A stretch of 60,700 bases of DNA from an uncultured Phocaeicola sp. (GCA_948956705.1 CARCZS010000015.1:1-60700), one strand, 5' to 3'. Counted from the stretch's first letter, positions 37,666-45,990 are shown. A program made the numbers and translations. The notes: generated by a model from the sequence alone, not told the origin.

Positions 37666-39978
37666 ATGAGTATTCAATATAAAATCATCTTTGGATATAT
37701 GGTGTTGATTGTGGCTATAATCGGTATGATTATAATCATGGTACGTGAGCGGAATAGGGTTTTGGTGATTGAAACTGAGGCACAAACAATTCATCGGGTT
37801 CAACACAATGGAAATATAGTCCAGCATCACATCACGATTCTCTCAACTTATGGTGAAACAGCCCTTTCTTGGGAAGAGGAGGATTTTGCGAACTATCATT
37901 CTCTTCGTCTGCATATCGATTCCATGATGCAGGCCATGCACAAGGGGTATGAGGAATTTGTCAGCCAAAGTCAAATAGACTCGCTGCGCTATCTATTATC
38001 CAGTAAAGAAGAGCATTTATACCAAATTATGCAACTTTTCCATAGTCAGAACAGTCAGGAAGGTATGCAATTCTCTCATTTACCAGCGGAAGCTCAACCG
38101 CGTACTGTTATTCGTAAAAAGAAAGGTTTTACAGGATTTTTAGGGGCAAAAGAAACTCTGGAGATAGTTCCTTCCGCATCTACAATTCTCAAGACATTGA
38201 ACAAGGAATTGCTATCCATGCAGGAAGAACGGCAGGAAAGTATCAATGCTTATACCGATAGCCTCCGCAACCACAACAAGGAACTTAACCGAAAGCTTCG
38301 CCATCTGATAACCACGATGAACAACCAGACAGAACGTGTACTTGAAGCGAAGGAATGTCATCTTAGAGAATCTTACAACCGTTCCATATGTGTCATCTCC
38401 TGGCTGATTATCTCCGCCATTATTCTGCTTGTCATATCCTATCTGATTATTCAAAAAGATTTACGGGAAAAGGCAAGAACAAGGAAGCGTTTGGAAGATA
38501 CGATACAACAAAACACTGCGCTGTTGGAAATGCGCAAGAATATTATCCTGACCATATCGCATGACATACGTGCCCCTTTGAATGTCATTGACGGCAGTGC
38601 CGATCTGGCAATGGATACACGTGAAAAGAAACGGAGGAATATCCATCTGAATAACATAAGGAGGGTGTGCAAGCATGTGGTACATCTGCTTAACAACCTG
38701 TTGGATGTGTACCGGTTAAACGAGGCGAAAGAAATACGGAACGATGTCCCATTCGACCTGCATGAATTATTGGAACGTACCGCTGCCGGTTTTTCTCATA
38801 TAATCAATAATAAGGGTATCCTGTTCAATTGTGATTTTAAGGATACGGAAGTCAAGTTATATGGTGATGCAGACCGCATAGAACAGATTATAGACAATCT
38901 GCTTACCAATGCAGTTAAGTTCACGGAGACCGGCACAATCAATTTCAATGTGCACTATCTCAATGGACTGCTGGTCATGGAAATAGTGGATACCGGTGTT
39001 GGTATGAGTGAGGAGACACTTTCCCGTATCTTTCGTCCTTTTGAACGCCAGACCTCTGCAACCAATGCGGACGGATTCGGATTGGGGCTTCCGATCACGC
39101 AAGGACTTGTCAATCTTCTTGATGGGACAATAGAAGTAACAAGTTTGATTAATTGTGGAAGCACATTTCGTGTGACCCTTCCCATGCCGGAAACGGATGA
39201 ACCGTTGGAAAGCGAAAAACATGTCCCGACGCATTCCACACACCTGCATCACAATGTACTTGTTATTGATGACGACAGTATGTTGCAAGCTGTCATTAAA
39301 GAAATGTTAGAGCGTAATGGCATGACCTGTACAACTTGTACCACAGTCAAAGAGGTAGTAAAAGCCATGCGGGAAAAAGATTATGACCTGTTGCTTACAG
39401 ATATCCTGATGCCTTACACCAACGGGTTTGAATTGTTGACTTTGTTACGTAACTCAAGTATTGGCAATTCAAAGACTATACCCATTGTCGCTATGACTGC
39501 ACGTGGAGAGAAGGAGAAAGATGCTTTTTTGAATGCCGGATTTACAGCCTGTATTTATAAGCCGTTCTCATCTACAGAGTTGATCGGTCTGTTGTCAACT
39601 ATAGAAAGAGGTTGCCCTGACAAAAAGCATGATGTAGATTTCAGCATGATGTTGTGTGAGGTGAGCGATAAGATAAAATTATTATGTTCCTTTATTGACC
39701 AGTCGAAAAAAGATGTTGAAGAACTCAATTCGGCCATAGAAAATTGTAATAGGAAGAAATTGCGTGAAACGGTTCACTGTATGCTGCCGATGTGGGAATT
39801 ATTACATAATGAAGAAATGTTGTTCGCTTATCGTTCCCTTTTAAAAGATGAAAGGGCCAGTGACACTGCTTTAAAAGAATATACTCAACGGATAATAAAT
39901 CATACCGATATGTTGATGGCAGCAGCAAAAAATGAAATAAAAAGACAGACAAATGAAACGGAAAATACTGATAGTTGA
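37666..39978 (+). CDS. rteA: hybrid sensor histidine kinase, RteA-like
   Basis: A 770-aa hybrid kinase. TM1 spans about 8-26, a sensor region about 27-245, and TM2 about 247-266. The H-box ILTISHDIRAPLNVIDG has its histidine near 298. The ATPase domain shows DNLLTNAVKFTETG, DTGVGM and FGLGLPITQG. The receiver (from about 528) has VLVIDDDSML, DLLLTDILMPYTNGFE with the phosphorylated aspartate, and YKPFSS. A C-terminal HPt-like helical domain includes ETVHCMLPMWELL. It overlaps a sigma-54 response regulator by 26 bases. This pair, beside integrases, strongly resembles the RteA-RteB system of Bacteroides conjugative transposons; the exact identity is inferred. Confidence 0.82.
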   Translation: MSIQYKIIFGYMVLIVAIIGMIIIMVRERNRVLVIETEAQTIHRVQHNGNIVQHHITILSTYGETALSWEEEDFANYHSLRLHIDSMMQAMHKGYEEFVSQSQIDSLRYLLSSKEEHLYQIMQLFHSQNSQEGMQFSHLPAEAQPRTVIRKKKGFTGFLGAKETLEIVPSASTILKTLNKELLSMQEERQESINAYTDSLRNHNKELNRKLRHLITTMNNQTERVLEAKECHLRESYNRSICVISWLIISAIILLVISYLIIQKDLREKARTRKRLEDTIQQNTALLEMRKNIILTISHDIRAPLNVIDGSADLAMDTREKKRRNIHLNNIRRVCKHVVHLLNNLLDVYRLNEAKEIRNDVPFDLHELLERTAAGFSHIINNKGILFNCDFKDTEVKLYGDADRIEQIIDNLLTNAVKFTETGTINFNVHYLNGLLVMEIVDTGVGMSEETLSRIFRPFERQTSATNADGFGLGLPITQGLVNLLDGTIEVTSLINCGSTFRVTLPMPETDEPLESEKHVPTHSTHLHHNVLVIDDDSMLQAVIKEMLERNGMTCTTCTTVKEVVKAMREKDYDLLLTDILMPYTNGFELLTLLRNSSIGNSKTIPIVAMTARGEKEKDAFLNAGFTACIYKPFSSTELIGLLSTIERGCPDKKHDVDFSMMLCEVSDKIKLLCSFIDQSKKDVEELNSAIENCNRKKLRETVHCMLPMWELLHNEEMLFAYRSLLKDERASDTALKEYTQRIINHTDMLMAAAKNEIKRQTNETENTDS

Positions 39979-41263
39979 AGACAATATCAGCCTGTCTCAG
40001 ATGCAGAAGGACTGGTTTGCACAAGCTGGTTATGATGTCGTGACAGCTATGAACGAACCGATAGCCCGTTCACTGATACGCAAAATACAATTTGATCTGA
40101 TTCTATCGGACGTACGTCTACCCGAAGGGGACGGAATATCTCTACTGGAATGGCTGCGCAAGGAAAGAAAGGATATTCCTTTCATCATCACGACCGAGTA
40201 TGTGTCGGTTCCCGATGTGGTGCGCACTATTAAGTTGGGAGCGATAGACTACCTTCCCAAGCCGGTACGCAAGGAACATCTGCTGGAACTGGCAGAAGAT
40301 GTGTTCCGCCCCATGGTTACGGTACGGAAACAGGAAAAGGTACTGTTTCACCGTACAAGTCCGAAGATCCTACAAGTGGAGAAACTTGCCAGACTGGTAG
40401 CTCCATCGGAAATGTCGGTGATGGTACTTGGTGCCAACGGTACAGGGAAGGAGTCGGTGGCACAGAGCATCCATCTGGGCAGCGAACGCCGGGAGATGCC
40501 TTTCGTGGCGGTGAACTGCGGGGCACTGCCACGTGAACTGGCCGCCTCGTTGTTCTTCGGTCACGAGAAAGGGGCATTTACCGGTGCCGACACCGCCAAG
40601 ACCGGATATTTCGACATGGCGAAAGGCGGAACTCTGTTTCTGGACGAGATAGGTACAATGTCCTATGAGATTCAGTCCATGTTGCTGCGCGTGTTACAGG
40701 AGAATACCTATACTCCGATAGGCAGTGACAAGGAACGGGTAGCGGACGTGCGTATCGTTACCGCCACAAATGAGAATTTGCAACTGGCCATCAAGGAAGG
40801 GCGGTTCAGGGAAGACCTTTACCACCGCCTTTGCGAATTCGAGATACGTCAGCCTTCATTGGCGGAATGTCCGGAAGACATCATCCCTTTGGCTGAGTTT
40901 TTCCGTGAACGCCATTCGAAAGAACTGAAAAGGGAAACACAAGGCTTTACGGAAGATGCCAAGCGCAGGATGCTTACCTATTCATGGCCGGGCAATGTCC
41001 GGGACTTACAGAACCGGATCAAACGTGCTGTATTGATTGCGGAGACTCCGATGCTGGATATGGAAGGATTGGATATTGAGATCCGCCAAAGTGGAGATAC
41101 GCACTCCCCGGTAATTCAGCCGTTGAAGGATGAGTCATTGGAGAAAATGAAAATTATCAATGCTCTTAAAGCTTGCAACGGACACCGGGAACAGGCTGCC
41201 GCACTGCTGAACATCAACCCAGCAACACTGTACCGGAAGATGAAGAAATACGGGGTGAAATAA
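39953..41263 (+). CDS. rteB: sigma-54-dependent response regulator, RteB-like
   Basis: A 436-aa NtrC-type activator. The receiver is at about 1-120 (ILIVEDNISLSQMQ, FDLILSDVRLPEGDG with the phosphoacceptor aspartate, YLPKPVRKEHL). The AAA+ domain spans about 140-370 (Walker A-like GANGTGKESVAQSI, sigma-54-contact GAFTGA in GHEKGAFTGADTAKTG, Walker B GGTLFLDEIG, arginine finger region FREDLYHRL). A Fis-type HTH closes the protein (NGHREQAAALLNINPATLYR). In CTnDOT-type elements RteB turns on excision and transfer genes. Here the downstream targets in view are the RibD-like and excisionase-like genes. Confidence 0.88.
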   Translation: MKRKILIVEDNISLSQMQKDWFAQAGYDVVTAMNEPIARSLIRKIQFDLILSDVRLPEGDGISLLEWLRKERKDIPFIITTEYVSVPDVVRTIKLGAIDYLPKPVRKEHLLELAEDVFRPMVTVRKQEKVLFHRTSPKILQVEKLARLVAPSEMSVMVLGANGTGKESVAQSIHLGSERREMPFVAVNCGALPRELAASLFFGHEKGAFTGADTAKTGYFDMAKGGTLFLDEIGTMSYEIQSMLLRVLQENTYTPIGSDKERVADVRIVTATNENLQLAIKEGRFREDLYHRLCEFEIRQPSLAECPEDIIPLAEFFRERHSKELKRETQGFTEDAKRRMLTYSWPGNVRDLQNRIKRAVLIAETPMLDMEGLDIEIRQSGDTHSPVIQPLKDESLEKMKIINALKACNGHREQAAALLNINPATLYRKMKKYGVK

Positions 41264-41302
41264 AAATGAGCCTGCCGTTAGTGCAAATCTCACTGAATAT
41301 GT

Positions 41303-41310
41303 GTACATTT
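41303..41310 (+). promoter_or_regulatory. promoter -7 box upstream of a leader region
   Basis: TACATTTG matches TAnnTTTG exactly; a TTAG at about 41279 sits roughly 22 bases upstream as a possible -33 element. The larger string GTACATTTGC (41303-41312) also matches the CTnDOT integration-site core GTAnnTTTGC as I remember it, a core that is known to look like a promoter. Transcription from here would enter the attenuator-like leader at 41442-41536. Confidence 0.45.
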
Positions 41311-41441
41311 GCAAACAAATAGAGAAAAATCGACATATTGTCTCTAAGACAATTGCTGACTGTATATGACATAAGACCGCAAGGTGTTTCTAATGGGAAT
41401 CTGGAAAATTAACATTGAAAGGAACTATTGCGTGATTGCTT

Positions 41442-41536
41442 ATGCTATGCCTACGCATAGCGTGCATTCACCTATTCCTTTCAAAGGCATTCCAGAGCCT
41501 CCATTAGAAGTAGCGTGTTTGCACGCTTCTTTTTTT
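41442..41536 (+). promoter_or_regulatory. candidate transcription attenuator with leader peptide
   Basis: Three mutually exclusive stems are visible. Stem 1 pairs GCTATGC (41444-41450) with GCATAGC (41455-41461). The terminator stem pairs AGCGTG (41512-41517) with CACGCT (41522-41527) over a TTTG loop and is followed by a T-rich tract to 41536. An antiterminator is possible because AGCGTGCA (41459-41466) is the exact complement of TGCACGCT (41520-41527), and it shares 41459-41461 with stem 1. A 21-codon frame starts at ATG 41442 and stops at 41507, four bases before the terminator. All pairings are read directly; regulation is inferred. Confidence 0.5.
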
Positions 41537-41569
41537 GACGGCTTACGGTCCGGTATCAAAACAGAATTT

Positions 41570-41986
41570 ATGCCAAAAGTCCAAGCTGTAACGGCGATGA
41601 CACTGGACGGCTTCCTGCCGGAAACCGACAACGTGCTGATGCGATGGGTAATGAACCACAGGAAAGGTTTTGCCCGTTGGCGGGAGCGTTGTGATGCCCG
41701 GATTTTACCCCATTACATACTAGACCTTCTTTGTGAAAAAGACACTAAAGGCGATTCCTTTATCTACCTGGCAGAAGTTTCTGATGCAGAAACATTGGAT
41801 CTCCTGCGTGGCCTCTTCCATTACAATCTTGTGGAAGAACTTATTATCTACCTTTTTCCTTATTCCGCCGGCAAAGGGAATTCCATACAGGCCATCTTTC
41901 CCGTCCGGCAATGGCAGTTACACAAGGCCGTTGTCCTGCCTGGTGGCATCTGCCGTCTGATTTATCGTAATCCTTGCAGGATGTAA
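41570..41986 (+). CDS. RibD C-terminal / dihydrofolate-reductase-like protein
   Basis: About 138 aa. The start MPKVQAVTAMTLDGFLPETD resembles the first strand of the RibD-C/DHFR fold (a 'S/T-LDG' motif), and the end LFPYSAGKGNSIQAIF followed by LPGGICRLIYR matches the family's closing strands. Shorter than typical members. Bacteroides mobile elements often carry such a gene; its substrate is unknown. The frame is open upstream through the attenuator from 41384, but ATG 41570 gives the conserved N-terminus. A 12-bp inverted repeat overlaps its end. Confidence 0.65.
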   Translation: MPKVQAVTAMTLDGFLPETDNVLMRWVMNHRKGFARWRERCDARILPHYILDLLCEKDTKGDSFIYLAEVSDAETLDLLRGLFHYNLVEELIIYLFPYSAGKGNSIQAIFPVRQWQLHKAVVLPGGICRLIYRNPCRM

Positions 41987-42021
41987 CTTGCAGATTGCGA
42001 GAATCCTTGCATCCTGCAAGG
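41972..42021 (+). repeat. 12-bp perfect inverted repeat overlapping the end of the RibD-like gene
   Basis: CCTTGCAGGATG at 41972-41983 is the exact reverse complement of CATCCTGCAAGG at 42010-42021. It includes the last sense codons and ends at the stop codon. A T-rich stretch follows at about 42047-42060 but not directly, so termination is possible and a protein-binding site in the element's integration module is an alternative. Confidence 0.5.
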
Positions 42022-42064
42022 TTAATTTCCCATCAAATATTTCTCCTTTATTTTTTTTATTGTA

Positions 42065-42106
42065 CTGTATTTCAACGGAATAGCTATGTCATTTCGTGAA
42101 ATACAG
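42065..42106 (+). repeat. 10-bp perfect inverted repeat upstream of the excisionase-like genes
   Basis: CTGTATTTCA (42065-42074) and TGAAATACAG (42097-42106) are exact reverse complements with 22 bases between them. The site lies about 100 bases before the first HTH gene and may be an operator or a recombination directionality site. No function is shown. Confidence 0.4.
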
Positions 42107-42203
42107 AGCAATTGGCACGCCGTTAGCCCTATATCATAATATAACCTGTTGCGCGACAAGGTGTAACCAGTCAATTATTTACACTTTAAAGACAGACCGT
42201 ATT

Positions 42204-42521
42204 ATGATACAGACAGACCGTGAGACCTTCCAGATGATGCTTCATCAGATTATGGAAAGGTTCGACAGGATTGAAGACAGGCTGAGCCGTATGAACCGCC
42301 AGACCTCCGCGCTTGACGGAGACAAGCTGCTGGACAACCAGGACATGTGCGAGCTGCTCGGCATTACCAAACGCACTCTCGCGCGGTACCGCCAGAAGAA
42401 ACTCGTGACCTATTACATGATAGACGGGCGTACCTATTACAAGTCCTCCGAGGTCGAGGCGTTCCTCAACCAAAAGGGCAGGCGTTTGCCGGCGAGACTG
42501 AAAAAACAGATGGAAAATTAA
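42204..42521 (+). CDS. helix-turn-helix excisionase-like protein
   Basis: About 105 aa. A coiled N-terminus (MIQTDRETFQMMLHQIMERF) is followed by a MerR/HTH_17-like domain: LLDNQDMCELLGITKRTLAR, then YMIDGRTYYKSSEVEAFL. This is the usual small DNA-binding protein beside Bacteroides integrases, likely an excisionase or a regulator of excision. ATG 42204 is chosen over the upstream 42096 because the extra residues look non-coding. It is the first of three similar genes in a row. Confidence 0.82.
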   Translation: MIQTDRETFQMMLHQIMERFDRIEDRLSRMNRQTSALDGDKLLDNQDMCELLGITKRTLARYRQKKLVTYYMIDGRTYYKSSEVEAFLNQKGRRLPARLKKQMEN

Positions 42522-42536
42522 TATAAATGAAAGAAT

Positions 42537-42833
42537 ATGGAACTTGTATGTATTGACAAACAGACTTTTGAAGAACTGCGTGTCCGTTTTTGCGAATTTG
42601 AGGACCGGGTGACACGCCTGTGCCGTCCGGTCGAGGATCTCGGCCTGAAAAACTGGCTGGACAACCAGGAGGTGTGCGACGTACTCCGCATCAACAAAAA
42701 GACCCTTCAGGCGTATCGTGCCAAAGGTCTCCTTCCTTTCAGTCGCATCAAGAACAAGCTTTTCTACAAACCGGAAGATATACGGAGATTATTGGAATTG
42801 AGTTACCACCCTTTAATAAAGAGCAAATTATGA
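42537..42833 (+). CDS. helix-turn-helix excisionase-like protein
   Basis: A 98-aa paralogue of the gene before it. The HTH_17-type core reads NWLDNQEVCDVLRINKKTLQ, followed by the wing segment FSRIKNKLFYKPEDIRRLLE. The N-terminus is a short helical stretch (TFEELRVRFCEFEDRVTRL). It overlaps the next gene by ATGA. Likely role: DNA bending and direction control in integration/excision. Confidence 0.82.
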   Translation: MELVCIDKQTFEELRVRFCEFEDRVTRLCRPVEDLGLKNWLDNQEVCDVLRINKKTLQAYRAKGLLPFSRIKNKLFYKPEDIRRLLELSYHPLIKSKL

Positions 42834-43141
42834 GCTATCACTTTATAGATAAGAAAGACCCACGCATTGACGTGATGTTCCAGGGACTGGAGAAAATGGA
42901 GAGGATGCTTTCAGTAATGGAGGATGTACCGAGATCACTCTTCAACGGTGAACGTTTCCTTACGGACGAGGAACTTTCCAAAGTCCTGCGGGTAAGCAGG
43001 CGTACATTGCAGGAATACCGTACATTCGGTGTAATCCCTTACTATCTGGTGCAAGGGAAGGCACTCTATAAAGAGTCCGATATCATGAAAATACTGGACG
43101 ATGCCTACAAACGGTGCCGGGAGGAACAGCGCTGGGTATAG
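42830..43141 (+). CDS. helix-turn-helix excisionase-like protein
   Basis: The third of the set, about 103 aa: FLTDEELSKVLRVSRRTLQE, then PYYLVQGKALYKESDIMKIL. It starts inside the stop of the previous gene (ATGA), and the longer open frame from 42620 is only out-of-frame reading of that gene. A strong two-way terminator follows at once, separating this set from the convergent integrases. Confidence 0.82.
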   Translation: MSYHFIDKKDPRIDVMFQGLEKMERMLSVMEDVPRSLFNGERFLTDEELSKVLRVSRRTLQEYRTFGVIPYYLVQGKALYKESDIMKILDDAYKRCREEQRWV

Positions 43142-43161
43142 TACTGCTTCTTTAATCAAGC

Positions 43162-43201
43162 ACGGAGAAACTGCCTGCTGTCAGCCGGGCAGTTTCTCCG
43201 T
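43162..43201. terminator. bidirectional terminator between the HTH genes and the first integrase
   Basis: ACGGAGAAACTGCC (43162-43175) is the perfect reverse complement of GGCAGTTTCTCCGT (43188-43201): a 14-bp stem with a 12-base loop. TTTT follows on the plus strand. On the minus strand the flanking bases are less T-rich. The convergent gene arrangement supports it. Confidence 0.8.
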
Positions 43202-43209
43202 TTTCCATT

Positions 43210-44511
43210 TCATACAGCCGGTGATTTTATTTTCCGCTTTTTCCTGACGGTGAAATCCTCCTCGCAAAGGTCTATCCTGTTTCCGAAACCTGTGGACCTC
43301 AACCGTTTCATGTCCTCGTCCACTTTCGTGTCCGTAACCTGCGCGTAAATCTGCGTGGTGGAAATAGAGGTATGTCCCATCATCCGGCTTACCGTCTCTA
43401 TCGGAACGCCGAGCGAAAGGGTGATGTGGGTACCGAAATTATGCCGGGCCAGGTGAAAGGTCAAATCAAAACCATATACCTGCCCCAATTCCCTAGTCAA
43501 CAGGATAAAATACCTGCGGGCATAAATATTGAACACCTTGTCTCCGCTTCTTTGGCCGCGGTATTTCTCTATGATTTGAAGAGGAATATCCAGCAGACGG
43601 ACAGAAGAGAGCGTATCGGTCTTTTTCCGGTGGATATGAATCCACCATGTGCCGTCGCCGGCCTGCGTGATGTCCTTGTCCGAAAGCCGTTTCAGATCCG
43701 CATACGCCAGTCCGGTAAAGGTTGAAAAGATGAACATATCCCGCACGAATTGCAGTTGCGGTTTCTCCACCGGAGTGGTCATGAGTGTTTTAAGGTCTTC
43801 CAGTTTCATGTGGCGGCTCTTCCTTTTGGGCAGTTCGGGATGCAGGCGGCAATAAGGGTCGCGTCGCAACGTGCCCTGGCTCACAGCCCGCATCGTGAGC
43901 TTTTTCAAACGGTACAGGTGTTCATGCACGCTTTTGGGTTTCAGGTTGCGGTCAGTCCGCAGGAATACCTCGAAATCGTCATAAAACGTCCGGTCAAGGC
44001 TTCGCAGCGTCACATCTTCCACGCCTTTCTTTTCCCGGACAAAAGCGGAAAGATGCTTGTAGGAACGCTGATAGGAGTCGTATGTTTCCTGTATGCGGTC
44101 TATCCCGACCCGTTTCCTGAACTCCTCGTTATGCTCCCTGAAAAGAGCCAGCAGGGTAAGCGGTTTCTGTCCGATACCCTTGACTGCGTTTTTGACCAGT
44201 TCAGCCGTGATGAACCCCAGGCTGTTTCTTATCCGCTCATAATGTCCGGCAATCTCACGTGTCAGGTCATCTATGGCACGGTTCACGGTAACGGCATTCT
44301 CGCTCCTTCCGTTGGCACGGCCTTTCTCCGGATTCCAGATGCCCGGATTGACAGAGACTTTGGTCCCTATCTGTGCCCATTCGGCATCAATGCTCACCTT
44401 GCACAATAGCTGGCACATTCCGTCCTTTCGCACTTTCGTGCGGTTAATATAAAACAGCACGGCAAAAGTGCTGCGTCGTTTGACATTCTGTTTTTCAGTA
44501 TTCTTTTCCAT
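43210..44511 (-). CDS. tyrosine recombinase / integrase
   Basis: A 433-aa phage-integrase-family protein with an arm-binding N-terminus (STFAVLFYINRTKVRKDG), a SAM-like core-binding domain (about 120-215), and a catalytic domain. Catalytic residues seen: lysine in IHIHRKKTD, HLARH (HxxR), the MMGHTS histidine, and the tyrosine of TTQIYAQV. The first arginine is missing: the usual TGLR is TGLAYADL here. Loss of Arg I is known for the Bacteroides IntDOT group. It lies in tandem with a second integrase of the same direction. Confidence 0.92.
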   Translation of the reverse strand: MEKNTEKQNVKRRSTFAVLFYINRTKVRKDGMCQLLCKVSIDAEWAQIGTKVSVNPGIWNPEKGRANGRSENAVTVNRAIDDLTREIAGHYERIRNSLGFITAELVKNAVKGIGQKPLTLLALFREHNEEFRKRVGIDRIQETYDSYQRSYKHLSAFVREKKGVEDVTLRSLDRTFYDDFEVFLRTDRNLKPKSVHEHLYRLKKLTMRAVSQGTLRRDPYCRLHPELPKRKSRHMKLEDLKTLMTTPVEKPQLQFVRDMFIFSTFTGLAYADLKRLSDKDITQAGDGTWWIHIHRKKTDTLSSVRLLDIPLQIIEKYRGQRSGDKVFNIYARRYFILLTRELGQVYGFDLTFHLARHNFGTHITLSLGVPIETVSRMMGHTSISTTQIYAQVTDTKVDEDMKRLRSTGFGNRIDLCEEDFTVRKKRKIKSPAV

Positions 44512-44533
44512 ATTCTTTCCATTTAAAAGGTTA

Positions 44534-45757
44534 TTAAATGACGACAGAAAAACGCTCCGAAATTTTTCGGTTCAATGCCTTGGTGTCGGCGTCTATCTTC
44601 TCATCGGTCACTTTCGCGTAGATTTGTGTGGTCTCTATCTGACTATGGCCGAGCATCCTGCTGACCGTTTCAAGGGGGACCCCATGAGAGAGTGTGATTT
44701 CCGTTGCGTATGTATGCCGTCCTGCATGGAAGACCAACGGACGGTCAATGTGGCAGATTCGGGCAATCTCTTTCAAGTAGAGGTTCAGCGTGGAATTGCA
44801 ATACATCGGCAGCAGCTTGTCACCGGGAGCTGTACCGCTATATTTCTTCAGAATCTGCAACGGTAAATCCAAAAGAGGAATCTCAAATTCTATCTTGGTT
44901 TTCTGCCTGGCACTCTTGATCCACCATATTCCATCTTCCGCAAGGCATAGGTTGTCCTTTGTCAGCAGGCGCATATCTCCGTATGGAATGCCGGTAAAAC
45001 AGGAAAAAAGGAACATGTCACGGACATGATAGAGGGGCTGCCTGTGAAGCGGGGTGGTCATAATCCTGTGCAACTCTTCTGCCGTGAGATATTTCTGCAC
45101 GTGCTTCGGGCGCACCGGCTCGTAGCCCATGAACGGGCTGGCGGTAATAATACCGTCAGCAATGGCCTCTCCGACAATGGTTTTCAGTTGGACGGTCAGG
45201 TTGATGATTGTTCCGGGAGCGAGGTTACGTTCCGTCCGGAGATACAAATCATACTTGTCAATGAAAGAACGGTCCAACGCAGAAAACGGAATATCGGAGA
45301 GCTTGTATTGCGCCTGCAAGAATCTTTCGATATGGCTATAGGCATTGCTATAGGCTCTCAGGCTTCCTACCGTACGGTTTATCCCCACACGCTTTTCAAA
45401 GTTGCGGATGAACCGCCTGAAATATCCCAGAAGCGTTTCCTGCCCGCTTGCCATTCCAAGCAGTATGCCTTTCACCTCTTCGGCCGTCACACCGTCACGG
45501 ACAGCCGACTGTTCCATATAGATATTCAATGCCATCGCACGTATCTCATCCAGCCGGTTGTTGATTTCCTTTGCCGCCACGCTTTTTCCAGAAGCGCGTC
45601 CCGAAGACCAGCGGGATTGCGGGACTTTTATCTTCACACTGAATGCCGCTTCGGAATATTTTCCGACATTCAACTTTGCCATTACGGGGCAATTCCCGTC
45701 GGCATCCGCCTCGCTCTTTTTCAGGTAGAACGACACCTTTACATTTGCCTGATTCAT
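44534..45757 (-). CDS. tyrosine recombinase / integrase
   Basis: About 407 aa. The N-terminal arm domain reads MNQANVKVSFYLKKSEADAD, the catalytic domain has FHAGRHTYATEITLSHG (HxxR), the MLGHSQ histidine and TTQIYAKV with the nucleophilic tyrosine. The Arg I position reads TGIPYGDM, so that arginine is absent as in the neighbouring integrase. The open frame extends to 45979, but ATG 45757 fits the family start and lies just downstream of an exact -7 promoter box. The two integrases are separated by 22 bases and may act together, as in elements that need two recombinases. Confidence 0.92.
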   Translation of the reverse strand: MNQANVKVSFYLKKSEADADGNCPVMAKLNVGKYSEAAFSVKIKVPQSRWSSGRASGKSVAAKEINNRLDEIRAMALNIYMEQSAVRDGVTAEEVKGILLGMASGQETLLGYFRRFIRNFEKRVGINRTVGSLRAYSNAYSHIERFLQAQYKLSDIPFSALDRSFIDKYDLYLRTERNLAPGTIINLTVQLKTIVGEAIADGIITASPFMGYEPVRPKHVQKYLTAEELHRIMTTPLHRQPLYHVRDMFLFSCFTGIPYGDMRLLTKDNLCLAEDGIWWIKSARQKTKIEFEIPLLDLPLQILKKYSGTAPGDKLLPMYCNSTLNLYLKEIARICHIDRPLVFHAGRHTYATEITLSHGVPLETVSRMLGHSQIETTQIYAKVTDEKIDADTKALNRKISERFSVVI

Positions 45758-45775
45758 AACCAATTCCTTTGTTTG

Positions 45776-45783
45776 CAAAATTA
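45776..45783 (-). promoter_or_regulatory. -7 promoter box for the integrase genes
   Basis: On the minus strand the bases read TAATTTTG, an exact TAnnTTTG match, followed by C. The start of transcription would lie about 15 bases before ATG 45757, giving a short leader. No clear -33 TTG was found at 19-21 bases. Confidence 0.5.
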
Positions 45784-45892
45784 TTATATGCAGAGCAAAT
45801 GAACGGCATGAAAAATATAGCGGAACGTAGAATAAGACCCCTCGGCCTGCAAACAAAGCCTGTATTTTTTTTCTGATACGGAAAAATATGAC

Positions 45893-45990
45893 TAAGTTTG
45901 CGTCAGCAGACATGGAAAAACAGCGTTCTTTGCGGTGGTAAACGGGGTAATCAATGAAAGACGAAAGCTTGTTTTTCAAGCCTCTTTTTT
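45893..45990 (+). ncRNA. possible small RNA or leader next to the integrases
   Basis: TAAGTTTG at 45893-45900 is an exact -7 box. About 65 bases downstream of the expected start of transcription is a short hairpin, GCTTG (45967-45971) with CAAGC (45977-45981), followed by CTC and six T at 45985-45990. No protein of credible length is encoded between. The stem is only five pairs, so this is a weak candidate; an alternative is a longer leader of the peptidase gene. Confidence 0.3.

Noticed and set aside
41384..41569. N-terminal extension of the RibD-like protein
   Set aside because: The stretch coincides with paired stems and a terminator-like hairpin, and the conserved protein start is at 41570. 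It could still be translated, but that is the less likely reading.
45760..45979. Longer N-terminus of the second integrase
   Set aside because: The added residues lie upstream of an exact -7 promoter box and do not look like an arm-binding domain.
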